From Bacteroidales bacterium (GTDB taxonomy: Bacteria; Bacteroidota; Bacteroidia; Bacteroidales; UBA3824): a stretch of 12,947 nucleotides of DNA. The first letter of the stretch is position 1. The number at the start of each line of letters is the position of its first letter. A program made the translations under genes and the position numbers. Under the pieces are notes generated by a model that did no database searches, was not told where the DNA came from, and saw only the letters and a program-made list of their open reading frames with translations. Of this stretch, positions 1-6,747 are shown piece by piece. The stretch is taken from positions 1-12,947 of the forward strand of contig JAEEXW010000040.1 in the NCBI GenBank assembly GCA_016287995.1, given 5' to 3'.

Positions 1-242
1 GATTGAATACTGCCGGTTACATTCAAATGATAAATTTATCCGATGAATATATTCACAAGCATCACGTAAGTGTGAAAAAGAATTTTAAATCAGAAGTAAA
101 ACTCAAAAAAATAGTTTTAAATTCTCAAAAAATATATCTCAAAAAATATTGTAAAGCAAGTTGTTGGATTCTTTTTTTACATGATTTAATGAGACCTATA
201 AACTATTTGGAAATGGCTATTTGGTCTAAAATAAAAAAATAA
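1..242 (+). CDS. C-terminal end of a probable glycosyltransferase (partial)
   Basis: This is the 3' end of a gene that begins before the window. The frame is open from base 3 to a TAA at 240-242, giving 79 residues, and no true start is visible; the TTG at base 3 is just a leucine codon. The tail is basic, rich in Lys and Tyr, with a moderately hydrophobic stretch (WILFLHDLMRPINYLEMAIW) near the end. That resembles the C-terminal tails of family 2 glycosyltransferases of the rhamnosyltransferase type, which often end in a YLKKY-like segment followed by an amphipathic or hydrophobic helix. No catalytic motif lies in the visible part. The assignment therefore rests on this tail and on the polysaccharide genes that follow. 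A polymerase gene starts 33 bases downstream on the same strand, so they are probably co-transcribed. Confidence 0.5.
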   Translation, partial: LNTAGYIQMINLSDEYIHKHHVSVKKNFKSEVKLKKIVLNSQKIYLKKYCKASCWILFLHDLMRPINYLEMAIWSKIKK

Positions 243-275
243 TACAAGTTATTTGCATAAGTTTGATACATCATT

Positions 276-1358
276 ATGGAGATAAACGTATTTATTTTCA
301 TTATGCTTTTTGGTGGGCTATGTTGTTTCTCCATTATATTTTTAAATCCTAATAGGGAACATGTTCTGCATCCATCGTTGAGAATTATAATTCCTTTTTT
401 GATATTTTTCATTATATTTTATACTTTCCGCGATTTCTCGAATGTTATGTCAAATGATACAAAGAATTATTTGAATGTCTTTAATCGAATAATATTATTA
501 GATGATATTCCTGAAATGAGATATGAAATGGGATTTTCATATTTAATGTTCGTTATTAGTAAAATTGGTAATGATAGGTTCTTCTTTTTCGTTGTCGGTA
601 GTTTCATTTACTTGTCGTTTTTGTTGTTCATCTTAAAAAATTTACAAAGAATTGCATATGTAAATTATATCTTTCCAATAATAGTTTTCGTATTATATGG
701 AACATTTTTTCATAGCACTAATTTGATGAGACAATATATAGCAATATCAATAGTTTTATATTCATATAGTTATTTATACATACGAAGCTACAAAAAGTTT
801 TATGCAATCGTTTTAATTGCTTCATTATTTCATACATCAAGTTTGGTTTGTTGTCTACTACCCATCATTAATAACATTAAAATAAATAAACGAACAATAT
901 ACATATTTATATCTATAGTATTGGTATTTATATTATTAGGAAGGGTAATGCCAACTATATTGCTACAAAATTTATTCATTTTCGACAGATATGAATATAT
1001 GTTAAATGATGAAAGGTTTTATTCTGGCGAATCAATAAAAGTCGGGGCTATTATGATTTTTATAATTTCATTATACATATTATTTTATTTATACCAAAAT
1101 TTAATAATCAAAAATGAGCACAATATATTCCTTATAAAAATATATGCGATTGGAATTATATTTTTATCATTGTCCCCAGCTTTTACACAATTTGAAAGAA
1201 TTAGTGCTTTTTTTACTCCAACGATGTTTCCCTTGTTTGGAATGGTTAAAAGAAATTTTATAATGTATTTTTTGATAGTTGTTTTGTTGATATTTTGTTG
1301 TATTGTTAATACATTTAGAACAAATTGGACTGGATTTTTTCCTTATTATTTCATGTAA
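276..1358 (+). CDS. EpsG/Wzy-type polysaccharide polymerase, multipass membrane protein
   Basis: This 360-residue protein is very hydrophobic, with about ten likely membrane helices (roughly residues 3-22, 37-52, 103-120, 130-147, 155-170, 176-200, 207-232, 256-275, 285-305, 328-350). It has the layout of the EpsG family: an FRD motif near 51-53, NDTKNY at 60-65 in the first outer loop, E84-MGF, LMRQYIAISIVLYSYSY at 150-166, and FHTSS at 185-189. Families of this type act in the inner membrane as Wzy-like polymerases that join lipid-linked oligosaccharide repeat units. The length is normal for the family. The ATG at 276 is the first in-frame start after the upstream gene. The coding sequence is extremely AT-rich (14 G+C in bases 901-960), typical of horizontally exchanged polymerase genes in surface-polysaccharide loci. 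The exact linkage cannot be inferred. Confidence 0.82.
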   Translation: MEINVFIFIMLFGGLCCFSIIFLNPNREHVLHPSLRIIIPFLIFFIIFYTFRDFSNVMSNDTKNYLNVFNRIILLDDIPEMRYEMGFSYLMFVISKIGNDRFFFFVVGSFIYLSFLLFILKNLQRIAYVNYIFPIIVFVLYGTFFHSTNLMRQYIAISIVLYSYSYLYIRSYKKFYAIVLIASLFHTSSLVCCLLPIINNIKINKRTIYIFISIVLVFILLGRVMPTILLQNLFIFDRYEYMLNDERFYSGESIKVGAIMIFIISLYILFYLYQNLIIKNEHNIFLIKIYAIGIIFLSLSPAFTQFERISAFFTPTMFPLFGMVKRNFIMYFLIVVLLIFCCIVNTFRTNWTGFFPYYFM

Positions 1359-1373
1359 TTAAGTTATACAAAT

Positions 1374-2492
1374 ATGGCTAATATTCTTATTGACGGTACG
1401 ACTTTAACTCGCAGGACTGACGGTTTAACTCAATATACATTGAGTATAGTCATAGAATTGTTGAAAAACACTTCTGATAAATATACTCTGATTTGCAGGA
1501 AAAATGAATTACCCGAAACCTATGCAAGACAATTACAAGCATTTTCAGAGAACCTAACTATAGAAATTGTGAATATTCCGCCAATTGGTCCTTTGCGGGA
1601 TTTAAAGTTTCGGAAATGGTACAGAAAAAATAAAAGCAGGTTCGATGTTTTTTATGAACCGTCAGCACAATATCCTTCGGGAATTAAAGGCGGTGTGTAT
1701 ACAATACATGATATTTTGTACGAAGAATTTCCTGAAAAACTCGGAAAATTTTCCTTTTTGAAAAAGTTATATCTTCATCACGTTGTAAAACGCGGATTAA
1801 GAAATGCTGATAATGTAATTGCAGTTTCTAATTTTACAAAAAACGAAATTTTAAAGTATCATAAAAAATCTGCAAGTGCCAAAATATCTGTTGTTTACGA
1901 GGGATATGAGCATCTTGACAAAATAGGGTTAAAGTCAAAAAATGAAATTATTGATATTGCAAACGATACGAACTATTTTCTATACATTGGTTCTTCCCGC
2001 GGTCATAAAAATCTTTATAACTTGTTTGTTGCATTTGAAAAAGCCGCTGTTACTTGGAAACTTGTTGTTGTCGGACGAATGGATAGACTATCTGAAAATG
2101 AAAAACGTTTTGTCGAAAAATTAAACCAAGACGAAGAAAAAATCATTTTCACCGGTTGGATTGATGATTCTTTGATGTACACAATACTTGCGAATGCGAG
2201 TGCATTTTGCTTTCCGAGTAAAAGTGAAGGTTTCGGTATTCCTATTTTAGAAGCATATTATTTCAATGTCCCTTTATTATGCTCTAATATTACAGTATTT
2301 CAGGAAGTTGCAGGAAATGCTTGCATAAAATTTAATCCTTGTGATACCGATGATATAGCCAAAGTTTTGAAAGATTTTACTGAGATTTCTGAACAAGAAA
2401 AATTTGACCTTTTAGAAAAACAAAAACTCCAACTTCAAAAATATTCGTGGAAACTTGCAGCAAAACAGATTTATGAAATTCTGAAAAAATAA
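1374..2492 (+). CDS. GT4-family glycosyltransferase (MtfB/WbpY-like)
   Basis: This 372-residue protein has the GT-B fold layout of GT4 enzymes, which transfer a sugar from a nucleotide donor with retention, usually onto a lipid-linked oligosaccharide at the cytoplasmic membrane face. The N-terminal domain has the donor/acceptor loop start (ILIDGTTL with TDGLTQY at 4-21), YTIHD at 109-113 and ADNVIAVSNFTK at 145-156. The C-terminal domain opens with YIGSSRGHKN at 204-213 and carries the EX7E catalytic motif at E285 and E293 (EGFGIPILE) within FPSKSEGFGIP. The TIHD segment and length fit the mannosyl/rhamnosyltransferase-like subgroup of GT4. Donor and acceptor cannot be read from sequence. It follows the polymerase by 15 bases, so the two are probably in one operon. 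Confidence 0.88.
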   Translation: MANILIDGTTLTRRTDGLTQYTLSIVIELLKNTSDKYTLICRKNELPETYARQLQAFSENLTIEIVNIPPIGPLRDLKFRKWYRKNKSRFDVFYEPSAQYPSGIKGGVYTIHDILYEEFPEKLGKFSFLKKLYLHHVVKRGLRNADNVIAVSNFTKNEILKYHKKSASAKISVVYEGYEHLDKIGLKSKNEIIDIANDTNYFLYIGSSRGHKNLYNLFVAFEKAAVTWKLVVVGRMDRLSENEKRFVEKLNQDEEKIIFTGWIDDSLMYTILANASAFCFPSKSEGFGIPILEAYYFNVPLLCSNITVFQEVAGNACIKFNPCDTDDIAKVLKDFTEISEQEKFDLLEKQKLQLQKYSWKLAAKQIYEILKK

Positions 2493-2522
2493 TTTTTGCA
2501 TTTTTAATTTTTTTGAGATAAA

Positions 2523-2634
2523 ATGTGCGGCAAAGATGGTATATTTTCCCACATCAAAAAAAATGCGCGAAGAGGGAATTATTATTAGAGAAGGTGGACG
2601 TAAAGACGGTTATTGGAAAGTATTAAAATCATAA
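2523..2634 (+). pseudogene. Remnant of a RecG/AlbA_2-type regulator C-terminus, frameshifted
   Basis: Between two glycosyltransferase genes lies a fragment whose last part reads KKMREEGIIIREGG then RKDGYWKVLKS, ending at TAA 2632-2634. This resembles the winged-helix C-terminal end of AlbA_2/RecG-C-type ATP-binding regulators (pattern: K-L-E-E-G-I-I-x-R-x-G-x-x-K-x-G-Y-W-x-V). Upstream, the fitting segment GIFSHIKK is in a different frame (codon starts at 2535 and so on). The switch falls in the run of eight A at 2556-2563; with seven A the two pieces join as HIKKMREEG. Only about 35 residues of homology-like sequence survive. The rest of the gene (usually several hundred residues) is gone, since the preceding glycosyltransferase stop is at 2492. 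The Fic-associated winged helix is an alternative parent. It is most likely non-functional debris from replacement of cassette DNA. Confidence 0.5.
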
Positions 2635-2695
2635 CGCTCATTTCAAAACAATAGAAATATAAACAATAGTAGCATTCTATTTTAATTAAACAATA

Positions 2696-3262
2696 ATGCC
2701 CAAACTTTTTCTTGTTGTAAATGAGGACAGATTTTTTCTGTCTCATAGGAAGGCTATTGCCTTAAATGCCGCAAAAAACGGTTTTGATGTAACCATTGTC
2801 TGTAAGGACACAGGTCAAAAGAGTGATGTTTTGGCGTTAGGTTTGAAAATGATTGAATTGCCGATTAATCCGACCGGTGAAAATATTTTTCAAGAGTTAA
2901 AAACCTTTCTATTCCTAAAAAAACTTTATAAAAAAGCACATCCTGACATCGTACATCATGTTGGATTAAAAAATATTCTTTGGGGGTCATTGGCGGCGAA
3001 ATTTACCAAAACCAATGCCGTTGTCAATGCTGTCAGTGGATTAGGGACAATATTTAACGGCGATAAACCATCTTTTACCGCTCAAATGATTTTAAGGGTT
3101 TTACGGTTTGCGTGTCGGAAGAAAAATGTTATCACCATTTTTCAAAATCATGAAGACGAAAATCTTTTCTTAAAATATCGCATCACGACAAAAGAAAACA
3201 TCGTGTTTATCAAGGGTTCGGGAGTAGATTTGAACGAATATCAGTTCTCACCCGAAAATTAA
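2696..3262 (+). CDS. GT4 glycosyltransferase, N-terminal half (CapM/PglA-like, split gene)
   Basis: This 188-residue frame is the N-terminal GT-B domain of a CapM/PglA-like GT4 enzyme: LFLVVNEDRFFLSHR at 4-18, DIVHHVGLKNILWGSLAA at 84-101, and NAVSGLGTIF at 111-120, the (S)GLG segment typical of this subgroup. It ends at GSGVDLNEYQFSPEN, exactly the inter-domain linker, where a full protein (usually about 370-380 residues) would continue into the donor-binding domain. That domain is encoded from 3265 in another frame. Alone it lacks the EX7E motif and should not be catalytic. The ATG at 2696 is well placed before the conserved first strand. It probably belongs to the upstream operon, although 203 bases containing a gene remnant separate it from the previous glycosyltransferase. 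Confidence 0.82.
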   Translation: MPKLFLVVNEDRFFLSHRKAIALNAAKNGFDVTIVCKDTGQKSDVLALGLKMIELPINPTGENIFQELKTFLFLKKLYKKAHPDIVHHVGLKNILWGSLAAKFTKTNAVVNAVSGLGTIFNGDKPSFTAQMILRVLRFACRKKNVITIFQNHEDENLFLKYRITTKENIVFIKGSGVDLNEYQFSPEN

Positions 3263-3264
3263 TC

Positions 3265-3825
3265 ATGGAAAAACTTCATATTATTTTTACAGCCAGAATG
3301 GTTAAGGAAAAAGGTGTTTTAGTGCTGATTGAAGCCGCCGAAAAACTCCGTAAAGACTATTCTGACAAAATTGATTTTTGGCTTTGCGGTGGACTATCTA
3401 ACAATCCTAACGGCTTAAAAGAAAATGAATTACGTCAAGAATGTGACGATAATTACATTAAGTGGCTTGGATTTAGAAACGATGTAAAAGAATTGCTTAA
3501 AAAGTCAAGTATCGTTGCCTTTCCGTCATATTACCGTGAAGGTGTCCCGAAGTCTCTAATTGAAGCCGCTGCCATCGGACGTCCAATAATTACCACAAAT
3601 TCAATTGGTTGTAAAGATACCGTTGAAGACGGTTTTAATGGCTTTTTAATACCAATTAAAAACAGTGATGTCTTGGCAGACAAATTAAAAATTTTGATTG
3701 ACAACAAAGATTTACGCCTTAAAATGGGTAAAAATTCACGAAAAATTGCCGAACGTGATTTTTCGTTAGAAAATGTTGTCAACAAACATCTTGAAATATA
3801 TAATCACTTGATTTCCAATATTTAA
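3265..3825 (+). CDS. GT4 glycosyltransferase, C-terminal half (CapM/PglA-like, split gene)
   Basis: This 186-residue frame is the donor-sugar-binding domain missing from the preceding frame. It has FTARMVKEKGV at 8-18, where the GT-B C-terminal domain normally begins, LCGG at 40-43, WLGFRNDVKELL at 67-78, and the EX7E motif at E92 and E100 (EGVPKSLIE), followed by GRPIITTNSIGCKD. Its frame is shifted by one base relative to the N-terminal half. The upstream TAA at 3260-3262 and this ATG are two bases apart. One extra A in the run at 3255-3258 would give the join PEKLIMEKLHIIF and a single protein of about 376 residues, the normal family length. It could be a true pseudogene, a phase-variable gene, a sequencing error, or a pair translated by re-initiation. 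The gene for the sugar epimerase starts four bases downstream. Confidence 0.8.
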   Translation: MEKLHIIFTARMVKEKGVLVLIEAAEKLRKDYSDKIDFWLCGGLSNNPNGLKENELRQECDDNYIKWLGFRNDVKELLKKSSIVAFPSYYREGVPKSLIEAAAIGRPIITTNSIGCKDTVEDGFNGFLIPIKNSDVLADKLKILIDNKDLRLKMGKNSRKIAERDFSLENVVNKHLEIYNHLISNI

Positions 3826-3829
3826 CACT

Positions 3830-4849
3830 ATGATAGAATTGTCAAACCGTAAAATTCTTGTAACCGGTTGTGCGGGTTTTATTGGAAGTTTTTTGACGAA
3901 AAAACTTCTTGAAACTTTTGACGGCATAAAAGTCATCGGCATAGATTCTATGACCGATTATTATGACGTTTCGCTAAAACAAACCCGCCTTGAAATGTTA
4001 AACGCTGAAAACAAGGACTTTACCTTTATCAAAGGCGACATTTCAAATAAAGAAACCATTGAATTTGTTTTTGAAAACTTTTCGCCGGAAATCGTTGTAA
4101 ACCTTGCTGCACAAGCGGGTGTGCGTTACTCAATAACAAACCCTGAAAGTTACATAAAATCCAATCTGATAGGCTTTTACAATATTCTTGAAGCCTGCCG
4201 CAATCATAAAGTTGAACATTTGATATATGCTTCATCGTCAAGTGTTTACGGTTCAAACAAAAAAGTCCCGTATTCAACAGACGATAAGGTTGATAATCCC
4301 GTTTCTCTGTATGCTGCCACGAAAAAATCCGATGAACTTTTGGCGTATTCGTATTCAAAACTTTACGATATTGCTTCAACAGGTTTGCGCTTTTTCACGG
4401 TTTACGGACCAATGGGACGACCTGATATGGCATATTTCAAGTTTACGGACAAGTTGGTAAAAGGCGAGAAAATTCAGATTTACAACAGCGGTGATATGTA
4501 CCGAGATTTTACATATATTGATGACATTGTTGTTGGAATTGTTAACGTTATGCAAAAAACACCGAACAAAACCTCTGATAATGTCCGCTATAAAATTTAC
4601 AATATCGGCAACAATAATCCGTCAAGTTTATTAGACTTTGTAAACATTCTTGAAAAATGTCTTATCGAAGAAAACATCATCACCAAAGCAGGAGAAAAAG
4701 AGTTTTTACCGATGCAGCCGGGTGATGTTTATCAAACATTTGCTGATATAGCAGATTTGGAAAAAGATTTTGGTTTCAAGCCCAAAATGACATTGCAAGA
4801 AGGGTTAAAAAAGTTTGCAAAATGGTACAAAGAATATTATAAAAAGTAA
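3830..4849 (+). CDS. NAD-dependent epimerase, UDP-glucuronate 4-epimerase-like
   Basis: This 339-residue short-chain dehydrogenase/reductase of the extended type very probably interconverts UDP-glucuronate and UDP-galacturonate, supplying a sugar donor to the polysaccharide pathway. The Rossmann NAD site is TGCAGFIG (G13, G16, G19) with D39 at the end of strand two. DSMTDYYDVSLK at 39-50 is characteristic of UDP-glucuronate epimerases. The catalytic set is SSSSVYG at 135-141 with Y161 and K165 (YAATK). The substrate-loop signature GPMGRPDMA is at 193-201, where most family members have GPWGRPDMA, and YRDFTYIDD follows. Length and motifs are normal, so the enzyme appears intact. UDP-glucose 4-epimerase or another UDP-hexuronate epimerase is less likely given the DxYYD and GRPDMA motifs. 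It is the last gene of the locus and is followed by a terminator. Confidence 0.86.
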   Translation: MIELSNRKILVTGCAGFIGSFLTKKLLETFDGIKVIGIDSMTDYYDVSLKQTRLEMLNAENKDFTFIKGDISNKETIEFVFENFSPEIVVNLAAQAGVRYSITNPESYIKSNLIGFYNILEACRNHKVEHLIYASSSSVYGSNKKVPYSTDDKVDNPVSLYAATKKSDELLAYSYSKLYDIASTGLRFFTVYGPMGRPDMAYFKFTDKLVKGEKIQIYNSGDMYRDFTYIDDIVVGIVNVMQKTPNKTSDNVRYKIYNIGNNNPSSLLDFVNILEKCLIEENIITKAGEKEFLPMQPGDVYQTFADIADLEKDFGFKPKMTLQEGLKKFAKWYKEYYKK

Positions 4850-4870
4850 ATTCTATTTTGTAAAATCATA

Positions 4871-4920
4871 AAAATCCCGAATTGAGACTTTTTCTTTCGT
4901 CCCGATTCGGGATTTTTTTA
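4871..4920 (+). terminator. Rho-independent terminator of the polysaccharide locus
   Basis: A 12-base stem (AAAATCCCGAAT at 4871-4882 with ATTCGGGATTTT at 4905-4916), a 22-base loop, then a T run. It starts 22 bases after the epimerase stop and should end transcription of the glycosyltransferase operon. The A-run/T-run symmetry means it may also stop transcription arriving from the tRNA side. Confidence 0.85.
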
Positions 4921-4979
4921 TGCAATTTCTTTGACAAATAAGAATTCTCTAAAAAAAACTGTTTTGGTTCGGGTGTTTT

Positions 4980-5040
4980 GTTTTTTATATATTCTCTTTA
5001 ACTTTTCCAAATACACCCAAAATTTTGGGATATAAAAAAC
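4980..5040. repeat. 11-base inverted repeat enclosing a 14-base perfect palindrome
   Basis: GTTTTTTATAT at 4980-4990 is the exact reverse complement of ATATAAAAAAC at 5030-5040. Just inside its right arm sits the perfect palindrome CCCAAAATTTTGGG at 5016-5029. The right arm shares bases with the left arm of the next hairpin (5034-5049), so the two structures cannot form together. Purpose unknown; it may be part of the trailer of the tRNA transcript or chance in AT-rich DNA. Confidence 0.45.
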
Positions 5041-5068
5041 TGCAACGAATTTTTCGTTGCAGTTTTTT
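5034..5068 (-). terminator. Hairpin terminator downstream of tRNA-Arg
   Basis: A perfect 16-base stem (5034-5049 with 5053-5068, core ACTGCAACGAA / TTCGTTGCAGT) with a three-base loop starts four bases beyond the tRNA 3' end. On the minus strand the stem's second arm ends in six T, giving a rho-independent terminator for the tRNA transcript. The A/T ends are symmetrical, so it can work both ways. Confidence 0.8.
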
Positions 5069-5071
5069 GTG

Positions 5072-5145
5072 TGATCCGGGTGCGATTCGAACGCACGACC
5101 CACAGCTTAGAAGGCTGTTGCTCTATCCAGCTGAGCTACCGGACC
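5072..5145 (-). tRNA. tRNA-Arg, anticodon UCU
   Basis: The reverse strand folds as a complete 74-base tRNA. The acceptor stem GGTCCGG pairs with CCGGATC (one G-U pair) with discriminator A, and the D arm contains AGCTCAGCTGGATAGAGC. The anticodon stem ACAGC/GCTGT encloses loop CTTCTAA, giving anticodon UCU, which reads AGA and AGG arginine codons. The T arm is GTGCG-TTCGAAT-CGCAC. No CCA is encoded, so it must be added after transcription, as is common in Bacteroidota. Its 3' end faces the polysaccharide locus. Confidence 0.96.
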
Positions 5146-5163
5146 GAACCGTTTTTCTGACTG

Positions 5164-5193
5164 CAAAATTAGGTACTTTTATTGATTCTACAA
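5164..5193 (-). promoter_or_regulatory. Bacteroidota-type promoter for tRNA-Arg
   Basis: Read on the minus strand: TTG (5193-5191), 19 bases, then TAATTTTG (5171-5164), a full match to the Bacteroidota sigma consensus TAnnTTTG with its -33 TTG. The start point should lie near 5157, a dozen bases before the mature tRNA 5' end at 5145. Confidence 0.7.
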
Positions 5194-5232
5194 AATTTTT
5201 TGTGTATTTTTTTTCAAAAAAAATATAACACG

Positions 5233-6639
5233 CTAATTTTCAAAAAAATCCTCGCGAAAATTTATCAGGTATACTTTCTCCTCTGCCCTTGTTAAGGCAG
5301 TATATAACCACCGAAGATATTCTTTGTCCAACATATCGTCCGTCAAATAACCTTGGTCTATGAAAACATTTTTCCATTGTCCACCCTGCGATTTATGGCA
5401 GGTTACGGCATACGCAAATTTTACTTGTAAAGCGTTAAAATACTCATTTTCACGTAGTTCCTTGTATGCGTCCTTCTTTGACATGCCTGTGTAATCCTCC
5501 ATAACGTTTTGATAAAGTTGTCTTAAATCTTTTTCCGAAAGCGATGCTGCCTCGCTTTGAAGACTTTCTTTGATGATTTTTACAGGTAACTCTATGCCTC
5601 CGAGGTCGTTGAAACGCAAGTCAAGATTTAAAAAATGAAAGCCGTAAAGCGACTGCTCTCTGCCAACACGAACAACTTCCGCAAAGTCGCCGTTAGCGAT
5701 AAAGTCCAGATTTTCAACGTTTTTTGCATAAAAATAATTGTTTTTGACAACCATCAGCATATCGCCAACCGTTACGGATTCTTCTCGATAGGAAATTCTG
5801 CTGCGGAATCCGTTGTTGTAAATGTTCGCATTTTTGTTGCTACGCGTAATTACCAACGTGTCAAAAATTCCCGCTTTATCGTAAGAGTTTTCGAGTTTTT
5901 CAAGAAGTTCGCCGCCTGAAATGCGTTCTATGTCAGTGAAATTTTTTAGGTAAAATTTCGGCTTTAAATCGTTTGTGGATATTTTCTGTCTTAATAAAGT
6001 GGCGTTGTACAAAATGCCGCTTTTTTCCGCTTGTCGCAAAACTTCCGTCAGCGACGAATAAAAAACATTTTTGCCATAACATTCAAGTTCGTTTTTGTCG
6101 AGGGCAGGGGAGAGGCTGCTTCCTACGGGCGGCAACTGCGCTTTGTCACCAACCAACACTAATCGGCAGTTATCTCCCGAAAAAACAAAATTTATAAGGT
6201 CGTCAAGCAGACGTCCCGAACCAAAAATGCTGTTGTCAACACCGCCTTGCGAAATCATCGACGCCTCGTCAACTATATAAAAAGTGTCAGAGCGGAGGTT
6301 TTGATTTAAGACAAACGCGCCGTCGATGCCCGATTTTTGACGGTAAATAAGTTTGTGAATCGTGAAAGACTGATGTCCCGAAACAAGAGAAAATACTTTT
6401 GCAGCCCTTCCCGTCGGTGCGCAAAGGCAGGTTTTTATGTTAAAATAATTTAACGTCTTGACAAACGCAGAAATCAAACTCGTCTTTCCCGTGCCGGCAT
6501 AACCGGTCAGCAAAAAAATGCCGTCCCTCTGACTATCAAGCACATAACGGCAGAGATTTTCAGCCGCAGTGTCTTGGTCTAAGGTCGGGGTGAAACCGAA
6601 ATTTTCTAAGAAAATATGTTTTAAATCTTGTACTTCCAT
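5233..6639 (-). CDS. RecD-like SF1 DNA helicase
   Basis: This 468-residue ATPase carries the full motif set of RecD-type superfamily 1 helicases. It has Walker A GYAGTGKT at 46-53, motif Ia CAPTGRAAK at 73-81, Walker B IVDEASM at 122-128, motif III LVGDKAQLPPVG at 162-173 and motif IV LTEVLRQ at 197-203. The UvrD-C-like part has YAVTCHKSQGGQW at 410-422 and YTALTRAEEKVYL ending near 458. Such enzymes unwind DNA 5' to 3' in repair. The short form without RecB or RecC neighbours is a stand-alone type common in Bacteroidota. A longer reading from ATG 6687 adds 16 residues. I prefer ATG 6639, because a TACTTTTG promoter element lies inside the extra stretch and MEVQDL leads straight into the conserved TPTLDQ region. 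It diverges from the gene at 6748. Confidence 0.88.
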   Translation of the reverse strand: MEVQDLKHIFLENFGFTPTLDQDTAAENLCRYVLDSQRDGIFLLTGYAGTGKTSLISAFVKTLNYFNIKTCLCAPTGRAAKVFSLVSGHQSFTIHKLIYRQKSGIDGAFVLNQNLRSDTFYIVDEASMISQGGVDNSIFGSGRLLDDLINFVFSGDNCRLVLVGDKAQLPPVGSSLSPALDKNELECYGKNVFYSSLTEVLRQAEKSGILYNATLLRQKISTNDLKPKFYLKNFTDIERISGGELLEKLENSYDKAGIFDTLVITRSNKNANIYNNGFRSRISYREESVTVGDMLMVVKNNYFYAKNVENLDFIANGDFAEVVRVGREQSLYGFHFLNLDLRFNDLGGIELPVKIIKESLQSEAASLSEKDLRQLYQNVMEDYTGMSKKDAYKELRENEYFNALQVKFAYAVTCHKSQGGQWKNVFIDQGYLTDDMLDKEYLRWLYTALTRAEEKVYLINFREDFFEN

Positions 6640-6650
6640 TTTTTTTACGG

Positions 6651-6658
6651 CAAAAGTA
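6651..6658 (-). promoter_or_regulatory. -7 element for the RecD-like helicase gene
   Basis: On the minus strand this reads TACTTTTG, a full TAnnTTTG match, ending 12 bases before ATG 6639. No TTG is found at the expected -33 distance, so the assignment rests on the -7 element alone. It argues for the 6639 start rather than 6687. Confidence 0.5.
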
Positions 6659-6677
6659 AAAAAAATATTAAATATTT

Positions 6678-6710
6678 TTGAACTCATATTAATTTTTTTT
6701 CTTAAATTTG
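6678..6710 (+). promoter_or_regulatory. Bacteroidota-type promoter for the membrane protein at 6748
   Basis: TTG at 6678-6680, a 22-base spacer, then TAAATTTG at 6703-6710 (full TAnnTTTG match), leaving a short leader of about 30 bases before ATG 6748. It lies back to back with the helicase -7 element. Confidence 0.6.
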
Positions 6711-6747
6711 CAGCAAATAAAAAATTAAAAAATAAACATTTTCAACA

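Noticed and set aside
258..265. TAAGTTTG just before the polymerase gene, matching the -7 consensus
   Set aside because: There is no TTG at the right distance and only ten bases remain before the ATG; in AT-rich DNA this is likely chance within an operon.
4029..4379. Open frame of 116 codons on the minus strand inside the epimerase gene
   Set aside because: It lies wholly within a well-supported gene, and its residues show no domain or start context; it is an antisense shadow.
4918..5103. Minus-strand open frame of 61 codons across the tRNA 3' end and hairpins
   Set aside because: It covers part of the tRNA and the terminator stem, so the open frame is an accident of structured RNA sequence.
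5025..5228. Plus-strand open frame of 67 codons antisense to tRNA-Arg
   Set aside because: Its middle (CDPGAIRTHDPQLRR) is the familiar spurious translation of a tRNA complement seen in many mis-annotated proteins.
5196..5232. Imperfect inverted repeat (GTGT, T run, A run, ACAC) after the helicase stop
   Set aside because: On the minus strand it is followed by A rather than T, and the stem is nearly all A-T with a bulge, so it is not a convincing terminator.
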